A stretch of 6,677 nt of DNA from Thermoplasmata archaeon (GCA_023136815.1 JAGLQM010000046.1:1-6677), one strand, 5' to 3'. Positions 1-5,791 are shown, counted from the stretch's first letter. Numbers and translations are program-made. Notes: generated by a model from the sequence alone, not told the origin.

Positions 1-254
1 TTGGAACCAAGATCCTCAAGGCCAGATACTGGCTGGCGCACACTTTCGTCAATAATCCTGGACAGGACTTCCAGGTTCCTTGACATATGAGAGCCCTTGA
101 GCTCTGCCGGTAGATCCACAAAAAGGTCAAAATCAACAATCAGGGTAATCTCTACATTGGGCCTTTTAACAGTGACTGGCTTCTTCACATCAGTGACACC
201 AACACGGGTGAGTTTAAAACTGCCTTTCAGCTTCTGATTTTGCATGTCTGTCAT
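1..254 (-). CDS. mptA: GTP cyclohydrolase MptA (FolE2/GCYH-IB family), 5' part only
   Basis: The first 84 residues are visible; the rest lies beyond the left edge, and the family is usually about 300 residues, so most of the enzyme is missing. Residues 12-30 (FKLTRVGVTDVKKPVTVK) followed by LFVDLPAELKGSHMSR (45-59) match the N-terminal signature of archaeal MptA, including the conserved KGxHMSR motif. By family knowledge, MptA opens GTP in an Fe(II)-dependent reaction to give 7,8-dihydroneopterin 2',3'-cyclic phosphate for methanopterin-type or folate-type pterins; the related bacterial FolE2 makes the triphosphate and can also feed 7-deazaguanine (archaeosine) synthesis. Three in-frame ATGs exist, at 278, 254 and 245. 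I chose 254 because a TATA-like element lies about 30 bases upstream and the N-terminus then has a normal length. No Shine-Dalgarno sequence is seen. The gene is divergent from the phosphodiesterase gene. The family call is firm; the exact start and the product (cyclic phosphate or triphosphate) are not. Confidence 0.92.
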   Translation of the reverse strand, partial: MTDMQNQKLKGSFKLTRVGVTDVKKPVTVKRPNVEITLIVDFDLFVDLPAELKGSHMSRNLEVLSRIIDESVRQPVSGLEDLGS

Positions 255-280
255 GGAAATCAATTCGAGTATTGGCATTT

Positions 281-290
281 GATAGATAAG
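281..290 (-). promoter_or_regulatory. Candidate TATA element for mptA
   Basis: On the minus strand this reads CTTATCTATC. Its centre is about 31 bases before the ATG at 254, which would place transcription start near 259 and give a leader of only a few bases. It is an imperfect TATA box, supported mainly by position. It favours the start at 254 over the one at 278, which has no TATA-like sequence at the right distance. Confidence 0.3.
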
Positions 291-310
291 GGTTTCCAAT
301 GAACAGAATG

Positions 311-318
311 TATTTGTA
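311..318 (+). promoter_or_regulatory. Weak candidate TATA element for the phosphodiesterase gene
   Basis: TATTTGTA is centred about 26 bases before the ATG at 341, as expected for a leaderless archaeal transcript. The match to the consensus is poor. There is no Shine-Dalgarno sequence before 341 or 353, which fits leaderless initiation. It shares the divergent spacer with the mptA promoter. Confidence 0.25.
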
Positions 319-340
319 CTGATGCCTCAATTCAAGCCCA

Positions 341-1033
341 ATGCCAGGCATAATGAACATTGCACATCGGGGAGCCAGTATCCATGCGACAGAAAATTCC
401 AGGGACGCATTTCAAAAAGCAATCAAAATGGGTGCCCATATGCTGGAGATGGATGTTCATGCGACCATTGATGGCGAGGTGATTATTTTTCATGATGACA
501 ATGTGAAAAGTATCAGCAAAAGGAAGGGGCATATAGACAAGATGCTGCTGGTGGAAATTAAAAAGCTCAAGTTAAAAAATGGAGAGGAAATCCCAATGCT
601 CCGAGAAATTTTAGAGCAATTCAAGGGCCAGTGTCAATTCAATATTGAAATTAAGGCGCAAGGAGCCAGCCTTCCTGCACTTGAGATTGTCAGGGAACTT
701 GACATGCTGGATGATGTTTTGTTTTCCTCTTTTAATGGGCCATGGCTTTTGAAGATCAGATCAAGGGAGAAAAAAGCTAGACTGGCCTGCATTTCCACGG
801 ACAAGAAGCTCAATATAATCCAGGTTGCGATAAGTCTCAAGGCTGAGGCAATCCATCCCAGAGATAAGATAACAAACCAGGCACTTATTGATGAGGCAAA
901 AACAGAGGGGCTAAAAGTACATGTCTGGACTTTGGACAAGGCTCCGAAAATGAAAAAATTCATTGATATGGGCATTGATGGTATAATCACAAACAGGCCT
1001 GATGTTCTTACCAAATTGGTTGATGAACTATAA
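341..1033 (+). CDS. Glycerophosphodiester phosphodiesterase family protein (GDPD)
   Basis: A 230-residue TIM-barrel phosphodiesterase of the GDPD/UgpQ type. The family hydrolyses glycerophosphodiesters to glycerol phosphate and an alcohol using a divalent metal. All expected landmarks are present: IAHRGAS with catalytic His9 and Arg10, TENS (17-20), LEMDV with metal ligands Glu36 and Asp38, the second catalytic His51 in FHDD, Glu103 in NIEIK, HVWTLD (194-199) and the closing DGIITNRPD (213-221). Length is normal for the compact cytoplasmic subgroup, and neither a signal peptide nor a membrane segment is seen, so it should act inside the cell. ATG 341 is the furthest upstream start, after an in-frame stop at 320; ATG 353 (MNIAHRGA) is a reasonable alternative. 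The natural substrate is uncertain because archaeal lipids use glycerol-1-phosphate with ether chains: breakdown of phospholipid headgroups and recycling of imported glycerophosphodiesters are both possible. It appears to be transcribed alone, since the next gene has its own promoter. Confidence 0.93.
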   Translation: MPGIMNIAHRGASIHATENSRDAFQKAIKMGAHMLEMDVHATIDGEVIIFHDDNVKSISKRKGHIDKMLLVEIKKLKLKNGEEIPMLREILEQFKGQCQFNIEIKAQGASLPALEIVRELDMLDDVLFSSFNGPWLLKIRSREKKARLACISTDKKLNIIQVAISLKAEAIHPRDKITNQALIDEAKTEGLKVHVWTLDKAPKMKKFIDMGIDGIITNRPDVLTKLVDEL

Positions 1034-1036
1034 TGA

Positions 1037-1046
1037 TTTTATATAT
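1037..1046 (+). promoter_or_regulatory. TATA box for the Zn-ribbon/PPC operon
   Basis: TTTTATATAT is a near-perfect archaeal TATA box directly after the phosphodiesterase stop codon. Its centre is 27 bases before the ATG at 1069, so the transcript should begin at or within a few bases of that ATG. There is no Shine-Dalgarno sequence in the gap, in agreement with a leaderless first gene. Confidence 0.65.
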
Positions 1047-1068
1047 CGTGTAGTTCATATCCTTCATA

Positions 1069-1467
1069 ATGTATAAAGTGCCCAAGAATGGAGAAGTTGT
1101 TCTGGCCATTCGAAATGTTCTGGCCAGATACAAGAATATTCATTCTCAGCGGGAGCTGAAGGAGAGAGTGGAAGCCGAACTTAACTTCGGCAATGATAAT
1201 TACAGGGTAGGAGAGGTCAGAATAAGAAGGCTGGCCATTATCTCTGGAATGGTAGATATCAAGGTTCATACAAAAGCAACTGGCCACGATGTTGCGATAT
1301 CAAACTGTCCAGTCTGTGCCACGAAATTAAAGGCTTCAAGGAACATGACAGTCTATGGGAAGACAGTCACGCTGGGCCACAAGTGCCCTGAATGTGATTA
1401 CTGGACCGAGAAGGGCAATCTCAGAATGCCATCCAGATATGAATTTTCAGTTAAAAGGAGGCGATAA
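1069..1467 (+). CDS. Small Zn-ribbon protein with N-terminal helical (winged-helix-like) region, function unknown
   Basis: A 132-residue protein that I recognise only as a type of archaeal conserved hypothetical. Residues 1-70 are mixed helix and strand, with RELKERVEAEL (28-38) and VGEVRIRRLAIISGMVDIKV (47-66). This could form a winged helix-turn-helix, but that is inference. Residues 80-109 hold a Zn-ribbon with two knuckles, CPVC (Cys80, Cys83) and CPEC (Cys106, Cys109), 22 residues apart. The C-terminus is basic (VKRRR). The combination suggests binding to nucleic acid or to a transcription or translation complex; no enzymatic motif is seen. The start at 1069 is fixed by the TATA box at leaderless distance. 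Its stop codon is one base before the start of the PPC gene, so the two form an operon and may work together. Alternative: a structural Zn-ribbon subunit of an RNA-processing complex. Confidence 0.85.
   Translation: MYKVPKNGEVVLAIRNVLARYKNIHSQRELKERVEAELNFGNDNYRVGEVRIRRLAIISGMVDIKVHTKATGHDVAISNCPVCATKLKASRNMTVYGKTVTLGHKCPECDYWTEKGNLRMPSRYEFSVKRRR
1454..1461 (+). promoter_or_regulatory. Strong Shine-Dalgarno site that sets the PPC gene start
   Basis: AAAGGAGG lies 7 bases before ATG 1469 and inside the last codons of the upstream gene. It decides the PPC start: the reading frame is open further upstream to an ATG at 1355, but those 38 extra codons overlap the Zn-ribbon gene and add nothing to the PPC fold. 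Confidence 0.8.
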
Positions 1468-1468
1468 A

Positions 1469-1888
1469 ATGCACGGCAAGGAAGAAAATGGGTTTGTGGC
1501 TCTGAAGCTGAATCATGATGAAGATTTATTTCAATGCTTACACAAAGCAATTATTGACTTCAATATCAAATCGGGATATGTTCTCATGGGCATTGGAATG
1601 CTCAGGGACGCGGAGATTGGATATTTTGACGGAACCAAATATTTCACAAAACATCTGGCTGAACCCCATGAACTCGTTTCAATGCAAGGAAATATATCCT
1701 CCAAGGACGAGATAATAATTCACATACACTGTAGTCTGGCTGACCATGACCACTCGCTTGTTGGAGGCCATCTGAACAAGGGCATTGTCAATATCATAAA
1801 CGAGATTTTCATTAAGAAAGTGGATGAGATAGAACTTGGCAGGAAATTGAATTCAGAAACTGGCCTTAAAGAATTATATATTAACTAA
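1469..1888 (+). CDS. PPC (DUF296) domain protein, putative DNA-binding
   Basis: A 139-residue protein consisting of one PPC/DUF296 domain. Diagnostic features are GIGMLRDAEIGYFD (41-54), the EPHELVSMQGNIS block (65-77), and the metal-binding triad His85, His87 and His101 in HIHCSLADHDHSLVGGH. The C-terminal E-R-x-SETGLKEL-like end (122-136) is also typical. Archaeal and bacterial members form trimers that bind a metal. The domain is named after plant AT-hook proteins, where it mediates assembly and accompanies DNA binding. This protein has no AT-hook, so the common label of DNA-binding protein is weak and it could be a small-ligand or metal-dependent enzyme. The start is set by the GGAGG site 7 bases upstream. 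It is the second gene of an operon with the Zn-ribbon protein, and its stop overlaps that of the convergent PUA gene. Confidence 0.93.
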   Translation: MHGKEENGFVALKLNHDEDLFQCLHKAIIDFNIKSGYVLMGIGMLRDAEIGYFDGTKYFTKHLAEPHELVSMQGNISSKDEIIIHIHCSLADHDHSLVGGHLNKGIVNIINEIFIKKVDEIELGRKLNSETGLKELYIN

Positions 1889-2376
1889 GTTCCCAGATCC
1901 CAAAATTTGTCGCCGACGTAATGATGAGTTTTGACTGCCTTTCCGCCGCTGGCTATAATCATATCACCAGCGTCCATCAATGCCACACCTATGGCCAAAG
2001 CTCTTTTATTTTTCTCATCTCGTACCCAGACAGGCATACCTTTTTTTATCTCAGGATGGGCATCAACAACTCCCGGGGCCATGACATCGGCTCCATTGGC
2101 AAGGAACTTCACTGCGCCCATGTCCACCGTAATATAGCGCTTGACTGCCGGATACTGTAAAAGACCATGAATGGTTGGGAATGGCTCTTCATCAAAGAAC
2201 ATAGCCACTGGCTTGCCCTTTAAAAGTATCAATTTCACCCCGCCAGCTTCAGCAGTCTCGATTATATCATTTGGGCCAAAGGTATCGCAACCAATTACTG
2301 CATTGAGTTCTGAAGCTAAACTATCAATCTCCTTCACTCTCAGCCTGTTTCTGCGCCTTAGTTTTAGATGCGCCAT
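1885..2376 (-). CDS. Archaeal DUF1947 + PUA domain RNA-binding protein (MCTS1/Tma20-like)
   Basis: A 163-residue protein with two domains. Residues 1-75 form the DUF1947-type N-terminal domain, with a very basic start (KLRRRNRLR, 5-13) and the GKPVAMFFDEEPFPTIHGLL stretch (54-73). Residues 81-156 form a PUA domain: YITVDMGAVKFLANGADVMA (81-100), PGVVDAHPEIKKGMPVWV and GKAVKTHHYVGDKFW (145-159) are the expected strands. The closest well-known relatives are archaeal proteins of this architecture and eukaryotic MCTS1/Tma20, which with DENR/Tma22 act in ribosome recycling and re-initiation. The archaeal role is inferred, not known. PUA domains also occur in archaeosine transglycosylase and pseudouridine synthases, but no catalytic domain is present here. 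It has no Shine-Dalgarno site. A 30-base gap separates it from the upstream membrane-protein gene, so it may be read through from that operon or start from its own leaderless promoter. Confidence 0.93.
   Translation of the reverse strand: MAHLKLRRRNRLRVKEIDSLASELNAVIGCDTFGPNDIIETAEAGGVKLILLKGKPVAMFFDEEPFPTIHGLLQYPAVKRYITVDMGAVKFLANGADVMAPGVVDAHPEIKKGMPVWVRDEKNKRALAIGVALMDAGDMIIASGGKAVKTHHYVGDKFWDLGT
2041..2047 (+). terminator. T-tract that could end the rightward Zn-ribbon/PPC transcript
   Basis: Seven T residues on the plus strand lie about 150 bases past the PPC stop codon, inside the opposite-strand PUA gene, where they encode two lysines. Archaeal termination commonly uses T-rich tracts, and no other T-tract follows the PPC gene closely. 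The evidence is only base composition and position; A-rich lysine codons alone could explain it. Confidence 0.2.
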
Positions 2377-2392
2377 AATTACACCGATAATT

Positions 2393-2402
2393 GAATATTT
2401 AC
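2393..2402 (-). promoter_or_regulatory. Weak candidate TATA element for the PUA gene
   Basis: On the minus strand this reads AGTAAATATT-like sequence in the 30-base gap between the acidic membrane-protein gene and the PUA gene, about 21-25 bases before ATG 2376. With no Shine-Dalgarno site, an independent leaderless transcript is possible. The match is imperfect, and co-transcription with the upstream operon is an equally good reading. Confidence 0.3.
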
Positions 2403-2406
2403 TTGA

Positions 2407-3405
2407 TTACAAGTCCTCTAAATCTTCGATTTCCTTGAGAATCTGATCTTCTAGGTCATCATCCTCGTCCAGGGCTCCTTCCAGCTCGGCCAGCTCCACA
2501 ACCAGTTCATCCTCCAATATGGATGCCTTCTCGTCTGCGGTGACATTATCATCCACCTCACGCTGCTTGCGCCTCTCAATGGCCTTCTTCACCTCCTCAG
2601 TGAAGTCAACGGCAGACATACCAGTTGGTATGAGTGCCTTAAGCTTATCCTTGTCGCCTGGAAGTATGACTGCGGCAGTGAGCATCTTCTCGCATCTTTC
2701 GATTCTAATCTGTTCGGCCAGCTCTTTCTTGACAGAGGCCGGAACCTCAATGGACTCTATTTTATCTTCAATATCATCAACTGTGAGATCATCCAGTTCA
2801 TCTAAAGCCTCAATTTCTACGTCTTCATCTAATTCTTCTTCCGACACGTCCTCAATAAGCTCTGTGATTTCAGATGGAGCCTCATCATGATTGGGAATGA
2901 AAACCTCGTCTTCATCTGCGTTCATTTCATCCTCTGACTTAATCATAATTCCGTCTGGAGTATCCTTCCGGGACATCTCCAATTTATAGTATATTGGGTC
3001 GTTCTTTATACCCCAACTCAATATCATAATCAAACCTAGAATGGTTGGCACAATGGAGACAATGTGAGCAATAGATTCGGTAGGTCCAATTCCAGAATAA
3101 GGAGACGCTTCCCCCACCAGCAGTGATTGAATGAAGCCAGATCTGAGCCCTATAACACCAACAACTCCTGCAAAGCTCAGTAGAAGTCCTATAATCAACC
3201 CTGTTCTTTTAATTTCCAGAGGCGGTTCAATATCTTCGGATATTTCTTCTTGAACTTCGTTTTCATCAATCAGCTCGTCGGCTTCCTCTTCTTCAAATTC
3301 CTGGCCGCATTCTGGACATTCAATAGATTCTGAAAGGATTTCCTTATCGCAATTCGGGCATGTGGCAAGCTCTATGTTCTCTTTTTTTTCCTTATTCTTG
3401 CTCAT
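2407..3405 (-). CDS. Membrane protein with N-terminal Zn-ribbon, two membrane segments and acidic cytoplasmic tail; function unknown
   Basis: A 332-residue protein that I do not recognise as a named family. Residues 16-33 form a Zn-ribbon with CPNC (Cys16, Cys19) and CPEC (Cys30, Cys33). An acidic linker (37-63) follows. Two hydrophobic segments come next, about 68-87 (TGLIIGLLLSFAGVVGVIGL) and 114-132 (HIVSIVPTILGLIMILSWG), separated by a loop of about 25 residues. The positively charged residues at 66-67 and 134 suggest both ends are cytoplasmic. Residues 155-332 are dominated by Asp and Glu, with probable helices and a less acidic region at about 222-285 that may be a small helical domain (VPASVKKELAEQIRIERCEK onward). 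Its ATG overlaps the stop of the surface-protein gene as ATGA, and a G-rich SD-like run precedes it, so it is the second gene of that operon and probably translationally coupled. It may be an inner partner, assembly factor or sensor for the surface protein; that is inference from context only. Confidence 0.85.
   Translation of the reverse strand: MSKNKEKKENIELATCPNCDKEILSESIECPECGQEFEEEEADELIDENEVQEEISEDIEPPLEIKRTGLIIGLLLSFAGVVGVIGLRSGFIQSLLVGEASPYSGIGPTESIAHIVSIVPTILGLIMILSWGIKNDPIYYKLEMSRKDTPDGIMIKSEDEMNADEDEVFIPNHDEAPSEITELIEDVSEEELDEDVEIEALDELDDLTVDDIEDKIESIEVPASVKKELAEQIRIERCEKMLTAAVILPGDKDKLKALIPTGMSAVDFTEEVKKAIERRKQREVDDNVTADEKASILEDELVVELAELEGALDEDDDLEDQILKEIEDLEDL
3382..3389 (-). repeat. 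A8 homopolymer at codons 6-8 of the Zn-ribbon membrane protein
   Basis: Eight consecutive A residues on the coding strand encode Lys-Lys next to Glu, just after the start codon. It is long enough to be a polymerase-slippage spot. There is no direct sign that it varies, and lysine-rich N-termini in AT-rich genomes produce such runs by chance. Confidence 0.4.
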
Positions 3406-5786
3406 TTGCTTACCCCCCTGCGTTTTCTCTGAATTACAACAATCAGCCCCAGCATGAAAAGGAGCGGCATGAACTGGAATGAAAACTCGGGAATCTGAAC
3501 GTCATCCCATGTGGAAGGATTCAATTCATCTACAGATGCAGAACCATATTCATAAGTTGATGCGGAGTCTGCATCATATACCTGAATGGCAAATCCTGCG
3601 ATATCGCCTGAAGATGGTGTGCTGGTACCCCATACATCAATAAAAGGTATTTGGAATTCATAGGTGATATAACTACTGTCAGAAGCATCTAACTCTGCGA
3701 CAGCACTCCATCCCGTAAGAGAGCCAACTGTCCAAGTACCTCCAGTGCCATCATAATCTTCCGATGCATCAGACACTCCTGAGTCCTCTGCCCTGAATTT
3801 TCTGTCATTCGAGTCGAGTGAAGACTCACCACTGTGACACCGCTCGAACATTACATCGCAATAATCTCCGGTGGCATCGGTGGTGTCTGTTTGCACTCGG
3901 ACACAGACATAGAGGTTTGTGCCATCTTGCATTGTGTAGACAATCAGATTTGTACCATCATTGTATGAGTCAGCATCAGTCCATTCAGAAGAGCTCCAAT
4001 CCCCATCGATTGTTGGTGCACTAGAAGTGTATGGTGCGTCCATCAGATCAGCATCACCCGTGACTTCAGGCAGATCACCGCCGCTCCTGGTACCGAATGA
4101 TAGAGCACGCGTCATTGAGATCGATGGAGTTGTATCCTTATTTTTCTGCCAGTCGGTAGTTTCAAAGTAAAACTGCATTGTGCCAGTATAATTGATATCT
4201 CCTACATCAACACTAGCCTCAAGTTCCCTGACCCCATTTGCCGCATTGATGACCTTGACAAAATGCTTTCCCGGCAATGAATACAGCTTGCTGGAGGTTA
4301 TTTCACCGTGGATACCAGTTATCTCGATGAGATAATCTGCAAATATTCCACCAGTGTTTTGGCCGCCATCTTGTGTATCAACATATATCCTGGTAATATC
4401 TTCTCCAGTTTTTCTGGGTAATAGCTTTGGAGTGGTTGGTTCACCTGTGCTTCCAGATGACTCTGGTTTCGTTCTCGTGTAAGGGGTGATGCCGCCTGCA
4501 AAGATATTGCCATTGGAATCAGTCTTCATGTAGAATAGGGCACTGGATGTCGTATTAACAGATGCGTATTCCGTAATATCAATGTCTGAATTATCAGGGT
4601 CACTTCCATCAGTGGATTTGTTCACACTATTCCAATCTGCAAATGCACCATCAATGAGAATCTCGGTTGGTGCGGCTGTGGCATATGCCTTCAATCCTTC
4701 TCCTGTGATGCTGTAGGAACCATTACAGATTACTGATGAAACAGAAAGCCCCACAAAGGAGCCCTGAGCCAGATTATTGATGGAAACGTCTACATTCAGA
4801 GTGATTGATGAATCCGCAGGAACCGTTACTGGCAGACCGCTGACAGAGGCAGAATTAAGGCCAGTAAGGCCTATTAAGCTTACTTCAATATCATAGCCAT
4901 ATGCCCTGAGTTCCAGATTCATTGCAGTATTGCCAGATATAATTCCATTAACATCATTGGGTTCCTGCCTCACAACAAGTGCGCCTGTGCCCTCTGCGAT
5001 TTGTGCCTTGCAAATCTCTCCTGTATTGGCTTCAGATTTTGTTGTAAATAATGCTTTATAATCATCTTCAAGGGTGAACCAATTGTGTGAAACGGCAATT
5101 TCAATCTGATTGCCTGACATGGCAGCCCTCACAAATCCTAATGATTGCCCACTGCTCCAATTGTATTGATCATCACCAGAAAAGGTTTTCAAAGACTGGC
5201 CTTGGACATTGCCATCCCAGCCATACACCTCTATCAGGTAATCGGCTCCCATATTTTCCAGCTTGTAGCCAGTGCTCTTATCATTATCACTGTCAAAGAA
5301 TATGTTGAGGCAATTCGCTTCAGCAGAATCCATCCAGTTACCCTTGGCCCTGGCATAGAGATATGTGAATCCGTCACCTTTGGCAGCAATACCATATTCT
5401 TCAATATCAAGTGCTGGCGTGGAAACTGTTTCATCGTCTGCTATTAGAAGTATGGTGTCAATATCATCAAAGATTCCATCTATTTTAAGATCCTCAACAG
5501 GTTCGGAATAATTGAAAGCAATAAATATACTCGGAATAAGAAGAACTATTGTCAGAACAAGAACCAGTGACAGTTTTTTTGGTGAAATTGCCTTATCATC
5601 AATTCTTTTTAGGGAGCGTGAGGGGCCATATCCATTAGAACTACCCATACCATTGGTGAGGCCATCAGTGGGTTTTGAACCATTACCATTGGTGAGGCCG
5701 TCCCTGCTTGTTCCAGCATTTGAAATATTAAGATTGTTCCTGAAACCTCTGTAGATCTTCTTCCCTGATTTATTGCTATTGGCCAT
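3402..5786 (-). CDS. Large cell-surface protein: N-terminal membrane segment, three CBM9/DOMON-like modules, PEF-CTERM-like C-terminal sorting signal
   Basis: A 794-residue protein. Residues 1-71 are a polar Asn/Gly/Ser-rich tail with basic residues, predicted cytoplasmic. Residues 72-91 are a membrane segment (LSLVLVLTIVLLIPSIFIAF). Three beta-rich modules follow, each opening with an IDG motif: about 100-265 (KIDGIFDDID; FFDSDNDKSTGY and ADYLIEVYGWDG), 374-560 (LIDGAFADWN; IYVDTQD and ADYLIEITG) and 589-763 (TIDGDWSSSEW; GTNLYVCVRV). An Ig-like region (267-370) lies between the first two. This is the look of CBM9/DOMON-like sandwiches in secreted archaeal and bacterial proteins, often carbohydrate-binding; no catalytic motif is seen. 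The end (765-790) is IPEF, a hydrophobic stretch and RKRR, a PEF-CTERM-type archaeosortase signal. Six N-glycosylation sequons are present (Asn92, 209, 355, 389, 411, 532). It heads an operon coupled by ATGA to the Zn-ribbon membrane protein. The start has a GGGGAG site and a TATA box. Exact ligand and role are unknown. Confidence 0.88.
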   Translation of the reverse strand: MANSNKSGKKIYRGFRNNLNISNAGTSRDGLTNGNGSKPTDGLTNGMGSSNGYGPSRSLKRIDDKAISPKKLSLVLVLTIVLLIPSIFIAFNYSEPVEDLKIDGIFDDIDTILLIADDETVSTPALDIEEYGIAAKGDGFTYLYARAKGNWMDSAEANCLNIFFDSDNDKSTGYKLENMGADYLIEVYGWDGNVQGQSLKTFSGDDQYNWSSGQSLGFVRAAMSGNQIEIAVSHNWFTLEDDYKALFTTKSEANTGEICKAQIAEGTGALVVRQEPNDVNGIISGNTAMNLELRAYGYDIEVSLIGLTGLNSASVSGLPVTVPADSSITLNVDVSINNLAQGSFVGLSVSSVICNGSYSITGEGLKAYATAAPTEILIDGAFADWNSVNKSTDGSDPDNSDIDITEYASVNTTSSALFYMKTDSNGNIFAGGITPYTRTKPESSGSTGEPTTPKLLPRKTGEDITRIYVDTQDGGQNTGGIFADYLIEITGIHGEITSSKLYSLPGKHFVKVINAANGVRELEASVDVGDINYTGTMQFYFETTDWQKNKDTTPSISMTRALSFGTRSGGDLPEVTGDADLMDAPYTSSAPTIDGDWSSSEWTDADSYNDGTNLIVYTMQDGTNLYVCVRVQTDTTDATGDYCDVMFERCHSGESSLDSNDRKFRAEDSGVSDASEDYDGTGGTWTVGSLTGWSAVAELDASDSSYITYEFQIPFIDVWGTSTPSSGDIAGFAIQVYDADSASTYEYGSASVDELNPSTWDDVQIPEFSFQFMPLLFMLGLIVVIQRKRRGVSK
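3413..3418 (-). promoter_or_regulatory. G-rich Shine-Dalgarno-like run before the Zn-ribbon membrane protein
   Basis: On the minus strand AGGGGGG sits 7 bases before ATG 3405, inside the last codons (Arg-Gly-Val) of the surface-protein gene. It can pair with the 3' end of 16S rRNA only imperfectly, through G-U pairing. Together with the ATGA overlap it supports this start and coupled translation. Confidence 0.5.
5648..5699 (-). repeat. Two copies of a 36-base repeat unit in the surface-protein N-terminal tail
   Basis: The 16-base sequence TACCATTGGTGAGGCC (plus strand) occurs exactly at 5648-5663 and 5684-5699, a period of 36 bases or 12 codons. It encodes two DGLTNG-x-GS units in the predicted cytoplasmic tail of the surface protein. 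The in-frame period suggests a coding-level tandem duplication. Confidence 0.75.
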
Positions 5787-5791
5787 TGTAT

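Noticed and set aside
254..278. Longer MptA start at ATG 278
   Set aside because: It is in frame, but no TATA-like element lies at the right distance, and the extra eight residues are not typical of the family's N-terminus. It remains a minor alternative.
634..1014. Minus-strand open frame opposite the phosphodiesterase gene
   Set aside because: It mirrors a well-supported conserved gene, has no start signals, and its translation shows no recognisable motif.
1039..1287. Minus-strand open frame of 82 codons over the Zn-ribbon gene start
   Set aside because: It covers the TATA box and CDS of the plus-strand gene and has no family resemblance.
1355..1468. N-terminal extension of the PPC protein to ATG 1355
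   Set aside because: It overlaps the Zn-ribbon gene fully, lacks a ribosome site, and the PPC fold begins after ATG 1469, which has a strong GGAGG.
2519..2890. Serine-rich open frame on the plus strand
   Set aside because: It is antisense to the acidic tail of the Zn-ribbon membrane protein. Asp and Glu codons read backwards give Ser-rich sequence, so the open frame is a composition artefact.
5145..5447. Plus-strand open frame of 100 codons opposite the surface-protein gene
   Set aside because: The minus frame carries a continuous 794-residue protein with recognisable modules; the plus frame has no promoter, ribosome site or motif.
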